A DNA stretch of 64,000 nucleotides from Limnobaculum zhutongyuii (GTDB lineage: Bacteria; Pseudomonadota; Gammaproteobacteria; Enterobacterales; Enterobacteriaceae), in the NCBI RefSeq assembly GCF_004295645.1, contig NZ_CP034752.1, positions 62,001 through 126,000 on the forward strand. The letters run 5' to 3'. Of the stretch, positions 38,888 through 48,550 are shown one piece after another (within the stretch, counting starts at the first letter, position 1; every line of letters starts with the position of its first letter). The translations under genes and the position numbers were made by a program. The notes beneath the pieces were generated by a model. That model worked only from the letters and a program-made list of their open reading frames with translations. It was not told the DNA's origin and did not search any database.

Positions 38888-39451
38888 TTAGAACTGGCGT
38901 AATAGCGATGGTTTTGCTGCCAGACGATACAGGCAGTGTTGCAGTAGCGGGTGATCTTTCGCCAGCGCCGGATGGTCAAAATAGTCTGGCGATAGCGTCA
39001 TTCCCAGCCTTTCCATCACCGCTCTGGAGCGCTGATTAGTTATGGTGGTAAAGGCAACAATCTCTGGCAGTTCAAGCTGTTCAAAGCCCACCTGCAGGGC
39101 GCGTTTTGCCGCCTCAGTAGCGTATCCTTTTCCCCAAAAATCCTTTGCCAGTCGCCAGCCAATTTCCACACAAGGGGAAAAGGGAAGTTCATAGGTTGGA
39201 ATATGCAGGCCGACAAAGCCAATAAATTGGGCGGTGGCTTTCAATTCAACCGCCCATAAACCCCATCCGCGTTCAGCAATTAGCGACTGGCAGCGATCGG
39301 CCATGGCATCGCTGGTGGCTTTATCCAGAGTAGAAGGGAAAAACTCCATTACCTGAGCGTCAGCATTAAGTGCGGCAAAGGGGGCGCGATCTTCAGGACA
39401 CCACTGCCGTAGCTGCAAGCGTTCGGTTTCAGGTTCAATTAGCTTGGACAT
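38888..39451 (-). CDS. GNAT N-acetyltransferase (RimJ/RimL type)
   Basis: 187 residues. The layout matches the Acetyltransf_3 branch of GNAT enzymes: TERLQLRQWCPEDRAPF at residues 9-25, the central strand FIGFVGLHI (~76-84), EIGWRLAKDFWGKGYATEAA (~96-115) with the acetyl-CoA pyrophosphate loop, and TTITNQRSRAVMERLGM (~135-151), the usual C-terminal helix and strand. It transfers an acetyl group from acetyl-CoA to an amine; the substrate (ribosomal protein, amino acid or small molecule) cannot be told. It lies 24 bases downstream of the MFS transporter gene on the same strand and may be cotranscribed with it. Confidence 0.85.
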   Translation of the reverse strand: MSKLIEPETERLQLRQWCPEDRAPFAALNADAQVMEFFPSTLDKATSDAMADRCQSLIAERGWGLWAVELKATAQFIGFVGLHIPTYELPFSPCVEIGWRLAKDFWGKGYATEAAKRALQVGFEQLELPEIVAFTTITNQRSRAVMERLGMTLSPDYFDHPALAKDHPLLQHCLYRLAAKPSLLRQF

Positions 39452-39475
39452 CAGATACCTTAATTAAATATTCAT

Positions 39476-40927
39476 CTATACCAGAGTGTAGGCCTTCTCC
39501 AGGCCGTCATCTTTGTCGTCCTTATCCTGTTTATCATCCTGTTCATGATGTTCACGAATGATAATTACTGGGGGTTCAATATCCTCATCAACAGCCAAAG
39601 CCGTCTCTGTGGAGTCGTCCACTGGGCCGTCCGTCTCCACAATGTCCTGCTGATTAACGATCTCTGGCGCTGGCATGCTGTCCTGAATCATCTGTTCATC
39701 AAAGCTGGGGTTAAGTGCCGGAGAAAGCGGAGAACTCATCAGGCTGTCTGGCATAGCAATATGCGGCAATGGGGCATCTTCCACAAAATGCACTTCCTGC
39801 TTTTTCGCCGTGCGACTGAGCAGTACCAACACTACGCTACATAACGCAAAGAAAGCATACAGAATATTACCCCCCAGCGGTTGCATCAGGGCACCAACAA
39901 TCAGAGGGCCGATACTGGCACCTACGCCAAATGACATCAGTAAACAAGCCGCCAGCGAAACCCGGCGCTCTGATTCAATCAGGTCATTGGCCAGAGCCAC
40001 GACCAATGGATAGAGGGTAAATTGCAGCATGCCCACTACAAACCCGATTCCCAGTAAAAGCGTAAAAGAGATATGGGTCAGTATGGCTAATGGTAACGCG
40101 GCTAATGCCAGTAACAGAGCAATTATTCGTAATAAAACTAATCGATTATAACGATCGGAAAGCCAGCTAAAAGGCAGTTGAGCAATCAGACCGGCACAAA
40201 TAGAAACCGCCATAAACATCCCCGTCTGTTCAGTGGAAAGGGATTGCAGGCTGGTATAAACCGGAGCCAGACCGTAAAAAGAGCCCACCACCATGCCGAT
40301 CACCACAATAGAGGCCAGCACTTTGGGAATCGAGCCAATAAAATAACGCAGCTCCATAGGCGCCGGTGAAATCTGCTGCACGTGGCTACGGGTGGTCAGA
40401 GCAATAGGTACCAGACAAAGTGAGAAACAAAGGGCAATAATCAGCAGGGTTTGAATGCCTAAATCAGGCTGCATAATTAAAACAATCTGTCCCAATGCCG
40501 TTCCCAGATAAGAGGCGGCCATATAAAAGCCAAATACCACACCCCGTTGGTTAGGTTCCGCCTGATCGTTAAACCAGCTTTCCAGTACCATATACTGACA
40601 CATCAGGCACAGGCCAATAATCAGCCTCAGAACCACCCACACCATCAGAATCTCGGTGATACCGTGCATCAGTACCGCTGCGGTAATAATACCGGCACAG
40701 GCGACATAGGTTCGGATGTGCCCGACCCGAATAATCAATGAGTAACCGACCTTCCCCCCAATCACCAGACCAATATAGTTTGCGGCAATAATTGCCCCAA
40801 TAAAGGCACCGCTAACGCTGGTTGATGCTAATCGCAGGGAGATATAGGTGGTCAGCAGCCCGGAACCCAACAACATAATCATGGTTGTGGTATACAGGGG
40901 GAAAAACACGCCAAGGGCTTTTCTCAC
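39476..40927 (-). CDS. MFS transporter (YcaD-like) with long acidic C-terminal tail
   Basis: 483 residues. Residues ~1-385 form 12 membrane segments of the major facilitator superfamily; the sequence resembles E. coli YcaD (N-terminal LYTTTMIMLLGSGLLTTYIS; VLESWFNDQA after segment 4; LSDRYNRLVLL at the central loop). The last ~100 residues are hydrophilic and very acidic (VDEDIEPPVIIIREHHEQDD, then a KDDKDD stretch), which is unusual for this family. The substrate is unknown. The start is GTG with GGAG five bases upstream; no nearby ATG competes. It is divergent from hscC across a 183-base gap that must carry both promoters. Confidence 0.85.
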   Translation of the reverse strand: MRKALGVFFPLYTTTMIMLLGSGLLTTYISLRLASTSVSGAFIGAIIAANYIGLVIGGKVGYSLIIRVGHIRTYVACAGIITAAVLMHGITEILMVWVVLRLIIGLCLMCQYMVLESWFNDQAEPNQRGVVFGFYMAASYLGTALGQIVLIMQPDLGIQTLLIIALCFSLCLVPIALTTRSHVQQISPAPMELRYFIGSIPKVLASIVVIGMVVGSFYGLAPVYTSLQSLSTEQTGMFMAVSICAGLIAQLPFSWLSDRYNRLVLLRIIALLLALAALPLAILTHISFTLLLGIGFVVGMLQFTLYPLVVALANDLIESERRVSLAACLLMSFGVGASIGPLIVGALMQPLGGNILYAFFALCSVVLVLLSRTAKKQEVHFVEDAPLPHIAMPDSLMSSPLSPALNPSFDEQMIQDSMPAPEIVNQQDIVETDGPVDDSTETALAVDEDIEPPVIIIREHHEQDDKQDKDDKDDGLEKAYTLV

Positions 40928-41110
40928 GGATCCTCCGGTGGAGTTTTTTTAACCAGCATCCGATGGTAACAAAATATACCCGGAAGAAATAGTAACGGAC
41001 GGTTTTAGTGCGGGATCGGCCTGAATGACACAAAGCGTTCTCAGACGTTTGATTGATCGCTTTTCCCCCGATATGATGCAGCACTAAGGAATTGGAACGA
41101 GGTGAAAGTC

Positions 41111-42796
41111 ATGAATGGAGAGCAGGCATCTGTACCGGCAATCGGTATTGATTTAGGGACAACCAACAGTCTTATTAGCGTTTGGCAAGATGGCAAAGCT
41201 CATCTTATTCCCAATGCACTGGGGGAATATCTGACCCCTTCCGCCATCAGTGTTGATGAGGATGACTCTATTCTGATTGGTCGTGCGGCCTTGTCTCGCC
41301 TGACAACTCACCCGACGAAAACCGCTTCACTGTTCAAACGCTATATGGGTAGCAATCGCCAGTACAAACTGGGTGATAAGACTTTTACTGCGCCTGAACT
41401 TTCCGCTCTGGTACTCAAATCCCTTAAAGCGGATGCTGAGGCCTGGTTAGATCAACCGATTACCGACGTGGTTATCTCCGTTCCTGCCTATTTTAGCGAT
41501 GAGCAGCGCAAACAAACCCGTTTCGCTGCGGAGCTGGCGGGGCTTAATGCCGTGCGTTTAATCAATGAACCAACCGCAGCAGCGATGGCCTATGGCCTGC
41601 ATACTCAGGAATTTGGCCGTACGCTGGTGTTTGATCTGGGGGGCGGAACCTTTGACGTTACCGTACTGGAATATGCGCTGCCTCTGATTGAAGTTCACTC
41701 TTCTGCCGGTGATAACTACCTTGGTGGGGAAGATTTTACTCACGCGCTGGTGAAAGCCTGCCTGAAAGAGTGGAAGCTGGACGAAAGTACCATTACACCG
41801 GAAGCGATAGCTCGCCTCAATGACAGTGCCGAAGAGATAAAATGCGGCCTGAATAATCAGGAAAGCGTGCTGAATTGGCACTGGCAGGACAAAGAGTGGA
41901 GTTATAGCCTTGACGATCAACAGGCTGAAAAGCTGTGGTTACCATTGCTAAATCGCCTTCGTGCCCCGATTGAACAGGCGCTGAGCGATGCTCGCTTACA
42001 GCCAAGCCAATTGGATAATCTGGTGCTGGTGGGTGGCGCTTCCCGCCTGAGCGTTATCCAGCGCATGGTGGTGCGGCTGTTTGGCAAAATGCCCCATCAG
42101 CATCTGGACCCCAGCACCATTGTAGCATTAGGTGCAGCAGTGCAGGCCGCCTGTCGCTTGCGTAACGAAGATATTGACGAAGTTATCCTGACGGATGTTT
42201 GTCCGTACACGCTGGGAATCGCCACCAGTAACGATAAAATATCGGGGATCTTCTCACCGATTATTGAACGTAATACCGTGGTGCCAACTTCCCGGGTTGA
42301 AACCTTCTATACCAATCATCCGGAACAAAAATTTATTCGGGTGGCGGTCTATCAGGGAGAAAGCCCTCGGGTAGATAACAATATTCTGGTGGAATCGTTC
42401 GAAGTTCCGGTAGAACCCAATGGCCGTATTCAATCACTGGATATCCGCTTTAGTTACGACATCAATGGACTGCTGGAAGTGGACGTCAACATGCTGGAAA
42501 CCGGCAGCACCCACTCCAAAGTCATCGACCACAGCCCAATAGGGCTGAGCGACAGCCAAAAACAGGCCAGCCACGACCGACTTAAAGCGCTGAAAATTCA
42601 CCCGCGAGACGCCATTCCAAACCGCGCACTACTGGCTCGCCTCGAACGCGCCTGGTCCCAATCCCTCGGCGACCAGCGCATGCAAATTGGCATCTGGCTA
42701 CAAGAGTTCGACCAAACCCTGGCCGAACACAAAGAAGAACTGATTACTCAAGTACGAGAAAGACTCATCGACTACCTGAACTCGATGAAGTTGTAA
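41111..42796 (+). CDS. hscC: Specialised Hsp70 chaperone HscC
   Basis: 561 residues from the ATG at 41111, which has GAGGTGA six bases upstream (a GTG at 41102 is the only longer option). E. coli HscC is 556 residues. The N-terminal ATPase domain has all nucleotide-binding signatures: AIGIDLGTTNSLI, FDLGGGTFDVTVLEY, NEPTAAAMAYG and LVLVGGAS. The substrate-binding part (residues ~370-510; VILTDVCPYTLGI, IIERNTVVPTSR) is short, and the C-terminal lid is smaller than in DnaK, as in HscC. In E. coli HscC works with the membrane J-proteins DjlB and DjlC, not with DnaJ. Here a large membrane J-protein gene lies 3 kb downstream on the opposite strand, so it is a plausible partner. Confidence 0.93.
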   Translation: MNGEQASVPAIGIDLGTTNSLISVWQDGKAHLIPNALGEYLTPSAISVDEDDSILIGRAALSRLTTHPTKTASLFKRYMGSNRQYKLGDKTFTAPELSALVLKSLKADAEAWLDQPITDVVISVPAYFSDEQRKQTRFAAELAGLNAVRLINEPTAAAMAYGLHTQEFGRTLVFDLGGGTFDVTVLEYALPLIEVHSSAGDNYLGGEDFTHALVKACLKEWKLDESTITPEAIARLNDSAEEIKCGLNNQESVLNWHWQDKEWSYSLDDQQAEKLWLPLLNRLRAPIEQALSDARLQPSQLDNLVLVGGASRLSVIQRMVVRLFGKMPHQHLDPSTIVALGAAVQAACRLRNEDIDEVILTDVCPYTLGIATSNDKISGIFSPIIERNTVVPTSRVETFYTNHPEQKFIRVAVYQGESPRVDNNILVESFEVPVEPNGRIQSLDIRFSYDINGLLEVDVNMLETGSTHSKVIDHSPIGLSDSQKQASHDRLKALKIHPRDAIPNRALLARLERAWSQSLGDQRMQIGIWLQEFDQTLAEHKEELITQVRERLIDYLNSMKL

Positions 42797-43119
42797 TGTT
42801 TAGTTAGTTGAATTAATTACGACAATATTTGATGGGTTTTATCTGTTAATAAAGCCAATCGGAGGGATAGGGTGGCGTGGGGGGCGACTTGGCGTAAGCC
42901 AACGACAAACAGGCAAAGCCTGTTTGAACAGCGCTAGCGCTGGCCCGTCAGGGTGAAACACCGCAAGGTGTTTCATAACTGCCCGTAGGCAGCCTAGGCC
43001 CGACGCTCTCCAGACTTAAGTACAGGTGACCTTCCGGCCGGGCACAAAGTCAATATAAGCACAATGCCATTACGGCTGGAACATCCACCGTTGTCCATTT
43101 CAACAAAACCACAACAGCA
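42797..43119. other. Convergent hscC/gabD intergenic region holding a dispersed repeat
   Basis: 323 bases between two convergent stops. Most of it (42849-43082) is copy 2 of the dispersed repeat. I see no separate clear terminator; the repeat hairpins may do that job. Confidence 0.6.
42849..43082 (-). repeat. Dispersed intergenic repeat, copy 2 (full length, inverted)
   Basis: The reverse complement matches 60173-60418 almost throughout, including the hairpins CTGCCTACGGGCAG, GAAACACCTTGCGGTGTTTC, AGCGCTAGCGCT, AAACAGGCTTTGCCTGTTT and TTGGCTTACGCCAA. Compensating differences in the fourth hairpin (GGC/GCC here) keep the stem paired. Confidence 0.9.
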
Positions 43120-44571
43120 CTACAATCCCCCCTGACACATATACTTCAACTCCAGATAATCATCGATCCCATACTCAGAGCCTTCACGCCCCAATCCTGA
43201 CTGCTTCACACCGCCAAACGGAGCCACTTCATTCGACAACAAACCGGTATTAATACCGACCATACCGTACTCCAGCGCCTCGCTGACGCGCCAGATGCGG
43301 GCACTGTCTTTACTGTAGAAATAGGCGGCCAGCCCATAAATGGTGCTATTGGCCAGACGGATAGCTTCTTTTTCATCATCAAAAATCACCAGTGGTGCAA
43401 CCGGACCAAAGATTTCTTCCTCCAGTAACTTTGCACTCTCAGGAACATCGCCCAACACGACTGGATTAACAAAGTTACCGCCCAGTGGATGAACCTTGCC
43501 GCCGGTGAGCATTTTTGCTCCGTGGGAAACGGCATCATCAACCAGCGACTGTACTTTTTCCACCGCCTTCTGATTAATCATCGGGCCGATATTAACCCCT
43601 TCATCAAGTCCGTTACCCACCTTCAGCTCATTTACTTTGCGAGTGAACTGTTCAGCAAAGGTAGAATAGACATCACGATGGATATAGAAACGGTTAGCAC
43701 AAACGCAAGTTTGTCCGGCATTACGGTATTTGGCCGCAATCGCACCTTCCACAGCGGCGGGAATATCCGCATCGTCAAAAACGATAAAAGGCGCATTACC
43801 TCCCAATTCCAGTGACACTTTCTTAATCGTCTCCGCACTTTGTCGCATCAACAGGCGACCCACTTCGGTGGAGCCGGTAAAGGTTAGCTTACGGATATCC
43901 GGATGAGCCGTGAGTACGCCGCCAATCGGGCCGGAACGCCCGGTGACGACATTAAATACCCCGGCAGGAATACCCGCTCGTCGTGCCAGCTCCGCCATCG
44001 CCAGAGCAGAATAAGGCGTTTCGCTGGCAGGTCTTAACACCATGGTACAGCCCGCAGCCAGTGCCGGAGCTGCTTTGCGAGTGATCATGGCCGCCGGAAA
44101 GTTCCACGGTGTAATTGCAGCGCAAACGCCGATGGGTTGTTTTATCACCATCAGGCGCTTATCCGCCGTTGGCGATGGGATCACGTCACCATTGGTACGT
44201 TTACACTGTTCGGCAAACCATTCAATAAAGGAAGCAGCATAACGAATTTCGCCTTCGGCTTCGGCCAATGGCTTGCCCTGTTCACGGGTCATGATCATGG
44301 CTAAATCTTTGCGGTTCTCGATCATTAAATCGAACCATTTACGCAGCAGTATTGAGCGTTGCTGAGCCGGTAACACTTTCCAGCCGTTTAGCGCCAAACG
44401 TGCAGCGTCCACGGCAACCAGCGTATCGTTTTCGTTCATATCGGGCACCTGGCCCAAACGTTCACCGGTAGCGGGGTCAAATACCTCGAGGTGGTTTTTA
44501 CTGCCGGCATCCAGCCAGATACCATTGATAAACGCCTGTTGTTTAAACAACGTTGGATCATTAAGTTTCAT
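43120..44571 (-). CDS. gabD: Succinate-semialdehyde dehydrogenase GabD
   Basis: 483 residues, one longer than E. coli GabD and similar from end to end (MKLNDPTLFKQQAFINGIWL; the C-terminus ELKYMCQGGL). It oxidises succinate semialdehyde to succinate with NAD(P)+ in 4-aminobutyrate breakdown. Active-site features are intact: the NAD(P)-binding ITPWNFPAAMI, FTGSTEVGR, the general base in LELGGNAPFIV and the nucleophile in NAGQTCVCANRF, where the second Cys two residues on is typical of SSADH. No gabT or gabP lies alongside. Instead it follows dmlA by 130 bases on the same strand, so here it may serve a wider dicarboxylate route. Relatives (sad/ynaI-type, glutarate semialdehyde) are possible but less likely. 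Confidence 0.9.
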   Translation of the reverse strand: MKLNDPTLFKQQAFINGIWLDAGSKNHLEVFDPATGERLGQVPDMNENDTLVAVDAARLALNGWKVLPAQQRSILLRKWFDLMIENRKDLAMIMTREQGKPLAEAEGEIRYAASFIEWFAEQCKRTNGDVIPSPTADKRLMVIKQPIGVCAAITPWNFPAAMITRKAAPALAAGCTMVLRPASETPYSALAMAELARRAGIPAGVFNVVTGRSGPIGGVLTAHPDIRKLTFTGSTEVGRLLMRQSAETIKKVSLELGGNAPFIVFDDADIPAAVEGAIAAKYRNAGQTCVCANRFYIHRDVYSTFAEQFTRKVNELKVGNGLDEGVNIGPMINQKAVEKVQSLVDDAVSHGAKMLTGGKVHPLGGNFVNPVVLGDVPESAKLLEEEIFGPVAPLVIFDDEKEAIRLANSTIYGLAAYFYSKDSARIWRVSEALEYGMVGINTGLLSNEVAPFGGVKQSGLGREGSEYGIDDYLELKYMCQGGL

Positions 44572-44701
44572 TAGATTGACCTCCGGAAACAGATTTCAGG
44601 GTAGTCTTTAAGGATAGACCATCGAATGCGGGCAATTTGTGATGGGCTATCGACATCCGGATAAAGAGCGGGTGCCGATAGCGGCTAACTGTCAGATTTC
44701 A

Positions 44702-45781
44702 CTACAGTCGTTCAGCAATCGCTTTGCCAACTTCCTGAGTTGAGGCACTGCCGCCCATGTCGCGGGTTTTTGGCCCCTGAGCGATTGCCTGTTCAATGGC
44801 GTGTAGGATGCCATCATGAGCCTGTTGATAGCGATTATCCCCTTCACCCAGAAAGCTCAGCATCATGGCCCCGGTCCAGATCATGGCAATCGGATTAGCA
44901 ATATTCTGACCGTAAATATCAGGTGCGGAACCGTGCACCGGTTCAAACATCGACGGGAAGTTACGTTCCGGATTGATATTGGCAGACGGCGCGATGCCAA
45001 TGGTGCCAGCACAGGCCGGGCCGAGGTCTGACAGAATATCGCCAAACAGGTTAGAGGCCACCACTACATCAAAACGTTCCGGATTAAGTACGAAGCGAGC
45101 ACAAAGAATATCAATATGCTGCTTGTCCCAGGCAATTTGTGGATAGTTTTCTGCCATTAAAGCCAGACGTTCATCCCAGTAAGGCATGCTGATAGCCATA
45201 CCGTTGGATTTTGTGGCCGAAGTCAGTTTTTTGCGCGGGCGAGTCTGAGCCAGTTCAAAAGCATACTTCAGGATGCGATCAACCCCGTGGCGGGAGAAGA
45301 TAGACTCCTGTACCACAAACTCCCTGTCTGTGCCTTCAAACATGCGGCCACCAAGGGAAGAGTATTCCCCTTCGGTATTTTCCCTCACCACATAAAAATC
45401 GATATCGCCGGGCTTTTTATTGGCTAATGGACAGGGAACCCCCGGAAACAGGCGTACCGGTCGCAGGTTAACGTACTGGTCAAACTCACGGCGAAATTTA
45501 AGCAATGAACCCCACAGGGAGATATGGTCTGGTACTTTGTCCGGCCAGCCAACGGCACCAAAATAGATGGCGTCAAACGACTGGAGTTGTTTAAACCAGT
45601 CGGCTGGCATCATGCTGCCGTGCTCAAGATAGTAATCACAGCTCGCCCAGTCGAAAGTATGAAACTCCAGGTTGAGATCCCAACGTCGGGCAGCGGCTTC
45701 CAGCACGCGGACCCCTTCTGGTAATACTTCTTTGCCGATACCGTCGCCGGGAATGGCGGCAATTCTGTAAGTCTTATTCAT
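44702..45781 (-). CDS. dmlA: D-malate / tartrate dehydrogenase (DmlA family)
   Basis: 359 residues; E. coli DmlA has 361 and matches strongly (MNKTYRIAAIPGDGIGKEVL; SLWGSLLKFRREFDQYVNLR; VVRENTEGEYSSLGGR). It is a beta-decarboxylating dehydrogenase of the isocitrate/isopropylmalate family, converting D-malate to pyruvate and CO2 with NAD+, often with side activity on tartrate. Metal and substrate residues are in place: VVASNLFGDILSDLGPA, MFEPVHGSAPDI and TSATKSNG with the catalytic Lys. It starts 51 bases after the J-protein stop and precedes gabD, all on the - strand. No dmlR-type LysR regulator is present nearby. Confidence 0.9.
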   Translation of the reverse strand: MNKTYRIAAIPGDGIGKEVLPEGVRVLEAAARRWDLNLEFHTFDWASCDYYLEHGSMMPADWFKQLQSFDAIYFGAVGWPDKVPDHISLWGSLLKFRREFDQYVNLRPVRLFPGVPCPLANKKPGDIDFYVVRENTEGEYSSLGGRMFEGTDREFVVQESIFSRHGVDRILKYAFELAQTRPRKKLTSATKSNGMAISMPYWDERLALMAENYPQIAWDKQHIDILCARFVLNPERFDVVVASNLFGDILSDLGPACAGTIGIAPSANINPERNFPSMFEPVHGSAPDIYGQNIANPIAMIWTGAMMLSFLGEGDNRYQQAHDGILHAIEQAIAQGPKTRDMGGSASTQEVGKAIAERL

Positions 45782-45832
45782 CAGGGGCCTCTCTTGTGTG
45801 ATTAAATTAACTCAATGGGCATCTTGTCTGTT

Positions 45833-48550
45833 CTATGGTTGATTAAACCATCCATTAGCCGGCGGCCCGGCTTTATTGGCAAAAGGAACGCCCGGAGCCA
45901 GTAACAGATAAATGATGCTTAAGGTCATGGTAATAGGAAAAATCGTGGATACCACCGCCATGATGATGATGGCCGTATTACTCAAGTTCAGGTCATTTGC
46001 CCGTCTGATCATGGCACCAAGGCTGCTGACCAGAAACAAGGCCACTAAAACTAATGGGCCTACAGCACTGTCTGACATCTTGATCATGATGACGCCAATA
46101 ATAAAGCTCAGCAGTGCACCCAACAGAAATTGAGCGGCAAAGCCGGTGCGGTTCAGGCGAGATTTAAAGCGCCAGAACTCCCAGAATTTACTGGGCTGTT
46201 GGCTTGTTTCTACCGGATTTCTACCGCGATAGCGGGATTCCTGTAATAACAGTTTGGCCACCAGACGCAAGGTAATATCTTCATTGGGGTTTTGCTGGCA
46301 ATCCCAAAGTGATTTCTGACTGTCTTCAGAGAGAACCAGATGAGGATTGCGGCGCATATTCAACGTTTCGCTTATCAGCTCTTTCAGCCGGGGATTACGC
46401 ACTTCATTGATTTGCCCATAAGGCGTTGCGTTAAGCAAGGCGCTTCTTAGCGCCTGTTCCGCCTCATTGTTGAGCTGCATCTCTTCTATCAACGTAGTGA
46501 AACGTTTTTCCCGACCGTTGAGGCCAAACCAGGCGCAAGCGGCATAGAATACCATTTGATTGATATTCGAAGATTTTTCAATACGTCCTCGCCATTCCAG
46601 ACTGCTGATATAAAAATGGTCGATAGAATAAGAGCGAGTGGTCTGTTGGTTCTCCAGATAGTTTTCCGGTGTGATCGGCAGCCGCGTCCATGAATGGTGC
46701 TGGAGAATCTGGCTCAGCGTGAGCTTATCCCGATATTGCTCAACGATATTATCCTGCTGTATATCCAGGTCGTTAATTAACGGGCAGAATTCATACAGCG
46801 GATGCTGCTCTTGTGGTGTTATATTTTTCGCCTGTACCAGCATCGGTAAGGATTCTGCCGGTCTTTCTAACAACAGAACCAGCGCATAGCAATGGCGACA
46901 CCATTGCCAGTAATCCTGATCGTTGGCGGGTTCCGGCAGTGATGCACTGTTATTCAGGGCTATAAAGCTGATCCAATCCGTAATGGTTTCCAGATTGCTG
47001 CCAAAAGTCTCACTGTTGGCTAAGCGTTCTAATTGTTCATCGGCCATCCAGCGCCGTTGCAGTAACCAGTGCAGACATTGCAAATGTGCTTCTGAGTCGC
47101 GCTGTGCCAGTTCTGCCGGTAGTGCCTCCGGCTGTGGAGCATACAACCAATGGGTAAACGCTTGAATAACCGTGGATGTTTTCAGCCAGTCTAAACGTTG
47201 CTGAGCCTGTAATTTAAATCGGCTCAGGATCAGGTCGTCGAGCGGATCGCCGCTTTCCGGTTCATCAATAATTTGCTGTAACAGCGTTTCATTTCCCAAT
47301 CGCAGCATACTGGCGTGGCGATAGAGATGTACCTCTGGATCGCTGCCATCATCCAGAATCAGATGGCGAATCATGGTAATTGGCGTCTCTTTATGTAGCC
47401 GCCAGTTAGCGAAATCCTGCGCTATCAGCGGCATTGGACTTTGTAGTACCTCTCCCCAACGCAGCAAGGTTTTGGTGGTTTGGGTTGGGGTAATATAACG
47501 CTGTTCCGGCGCATCAATGGCTACGCCTTCGGCTGAGAGATATTGTGCATTATCCAGAGCCTGAATCAGCAGCGGCGTACGTTCCGGCGCATGATTAACG
47601 CACCAGGTTAATAGCCAGGCTTCTGCCGTAGCATGGCGCTCGGCTTGATACAAACGGATCCAAAACGGCAGCGCTTTATCATCATGACCGGACATGGAAC
47701 ATTGGGAAGCGTACAAATAGAGCCAGTCGCTGTTCTCTGGATCTTTGGTTAGCTGTTGCAGGCAATAGTCGCTGAGATGCTCAGAACCAATTCCCGCCAG
47801 TGTGTACCAGCGACAGCGTAGCTCCATGACTTCCGGAGAGTCTGGCCAGTAGACGGCCATCGGTTGCAGCAAATATTCCCGCAGCATCCAGGCGGGTCTT
47901 TCCCAAAACAGGAAATTGATTGAATTAATATGATCTACGCTGGCATTTTGTGCTGGTAGTGACAGGCCTGTAAGCAGTGTCATATCGAAGACATCGCCTT
48001 TGGCAATATAGTCGAGATAGTCATCCAGATGCTCGACGCTTTCGCCGCTCAGTTCGGTGATTCGCTGTTTCCAACGCATACGCTCTGCCAGAATCTGCAC
48101 GCAGTCTCTGGAGACGTAGCTGGTGTTATACAGCATCATCAGCAGTTGCCAGCGTAGCTGGTTAGTCACCTCGATGGAGTGGCTATCAATTTTCTGGATG
48201 TACTGATGCCAGGCATCCGGCTGATAGCGCTGGGTAGCATCGTTTAACAGGGTTTCGAGGTCCGCAGTCAACTGGTCAATGGCCTGTTGCTCAGGATGCT
48301 GTTCCTTCGCTTCGGGCTCTTGTTCTGTCTCAATCGGGGGTTGAATTGGCGCATCATTCAGGGCAGAGACAGGTCGGAATTCTGACTGAATTCCTTTTTT
48401 AGCCTGCTCATAAGCCTGACGCAGATTTTGGAAACCTTGTGGGTCGCTCTCCGGATGATATTCAGGTAGTTTTTTACGGTAAGCGTTACGGATAATCTCC
48501 TGATCGTCCGTGGGCTCAATGCCTAATATTTGCCAACAGCTTAGATTCAT
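45833..48550 (-). CDS. Large membrane-anchored J-domain protein (DjlB/DjlC-like) with DUF805-type C-terminus
   Basis: 905 residues. Residues 1-55 are a J-domain of the djlB/djlC style (CWQILGIEPTDDQEIIRNAY, then YHPESDPQGFQNLRQAYEQA). The canonical HPD tripeptide is HPE here. A long soluble middle (~75-780) is rich in Trp, Leu and Gln helices that look like TPR/HEAT-type repeats, though no family name can be assigned. The last ~100 residues hold three to four membrane segments (FLLGALLSFIIGVIMI; LVLVALFLVSSL; AIIIMAVVSTIF) with a DUF805-like RRANDLN motif. E. coli DjlB and DjlC are about half this size. The gene overlaps the DUF1266 gene upstream by four bases (ATGA), which implies translational coupling. 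It is a probable co-chaperone of HscC. Confidence 0.82.
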   Translation of the reverse strand: MNLSCWQILGIEPTDDQEIIRNAYRKKLPEYHPESDPQGFQNLRQAYEQAKKGIQSEFRPVSALNDAPIQPPIETEQEPEAKEQHPEQQAIDQLTADLETLLNDATQRYQPDAWHQYIQKIDSHSIEVTNQLRWQLLMMLYNTSYVSRDCVQILAERMRWKQRITELSGESVEHLDDYLDYIAKGDVFDMTLLTGLSLPAQNASVDHINSINFLFWERPAWMLREYLLQPMAVYWPDSPEVMELRCRWYTLAGIGSEHLSDYCLQQLTKDPENSDWLYLYASQCSMSGHDDKALPFWIRLYQAERHATAEAWLLTWCVNHAPERTPLLIQALDNAQYLSAEGVAIDAPEQRYITPTQTTKTLLRWGEVLQSPMPLIAQDFANWRLHKETPITMIRHLILDDGSDPEVHLYRHASMLRLGNETLLQQIIDEPESGDPLDDLILSRFKLQAQQRLDWLKTSTVIQAFTHWLYAPQPEALPAELAQRDSEAHLQCLHWLLQRRWMADEQLERLANSETFGSNLETITDWISFIALNNSASLPEPANDQDYWQWCRHCYALVLLLERPAESLPMLVQAKNITPQEQHPLYEFCPLINDLDIQQDNIVEQYRDKLTLSQILQHHSWTRLPITPENYLENQQTTRSYSIDHFYISSLEWRGRIEKSSNINQMVFYAACAWFGLNGREKRFTTLIEEMQLNNEAEQALRSALLNATPYGQINEVRNPRLKELISETLNMRRNPHLVLSEDSQKSLWDCQQNPNEDITLRLVAKLLLQESRYRGRNPVETSQQPSKFWEFWRFKSRLNRTGFAAQFLLGALLSFIIGVIMIKMSDSAVGPLVLVALFLVSSLGAMIRRANDLNLSNTAIIIMAVVSTIFPITMTLSIIYLLLAPGVPFANKAGPPANGWFNQP

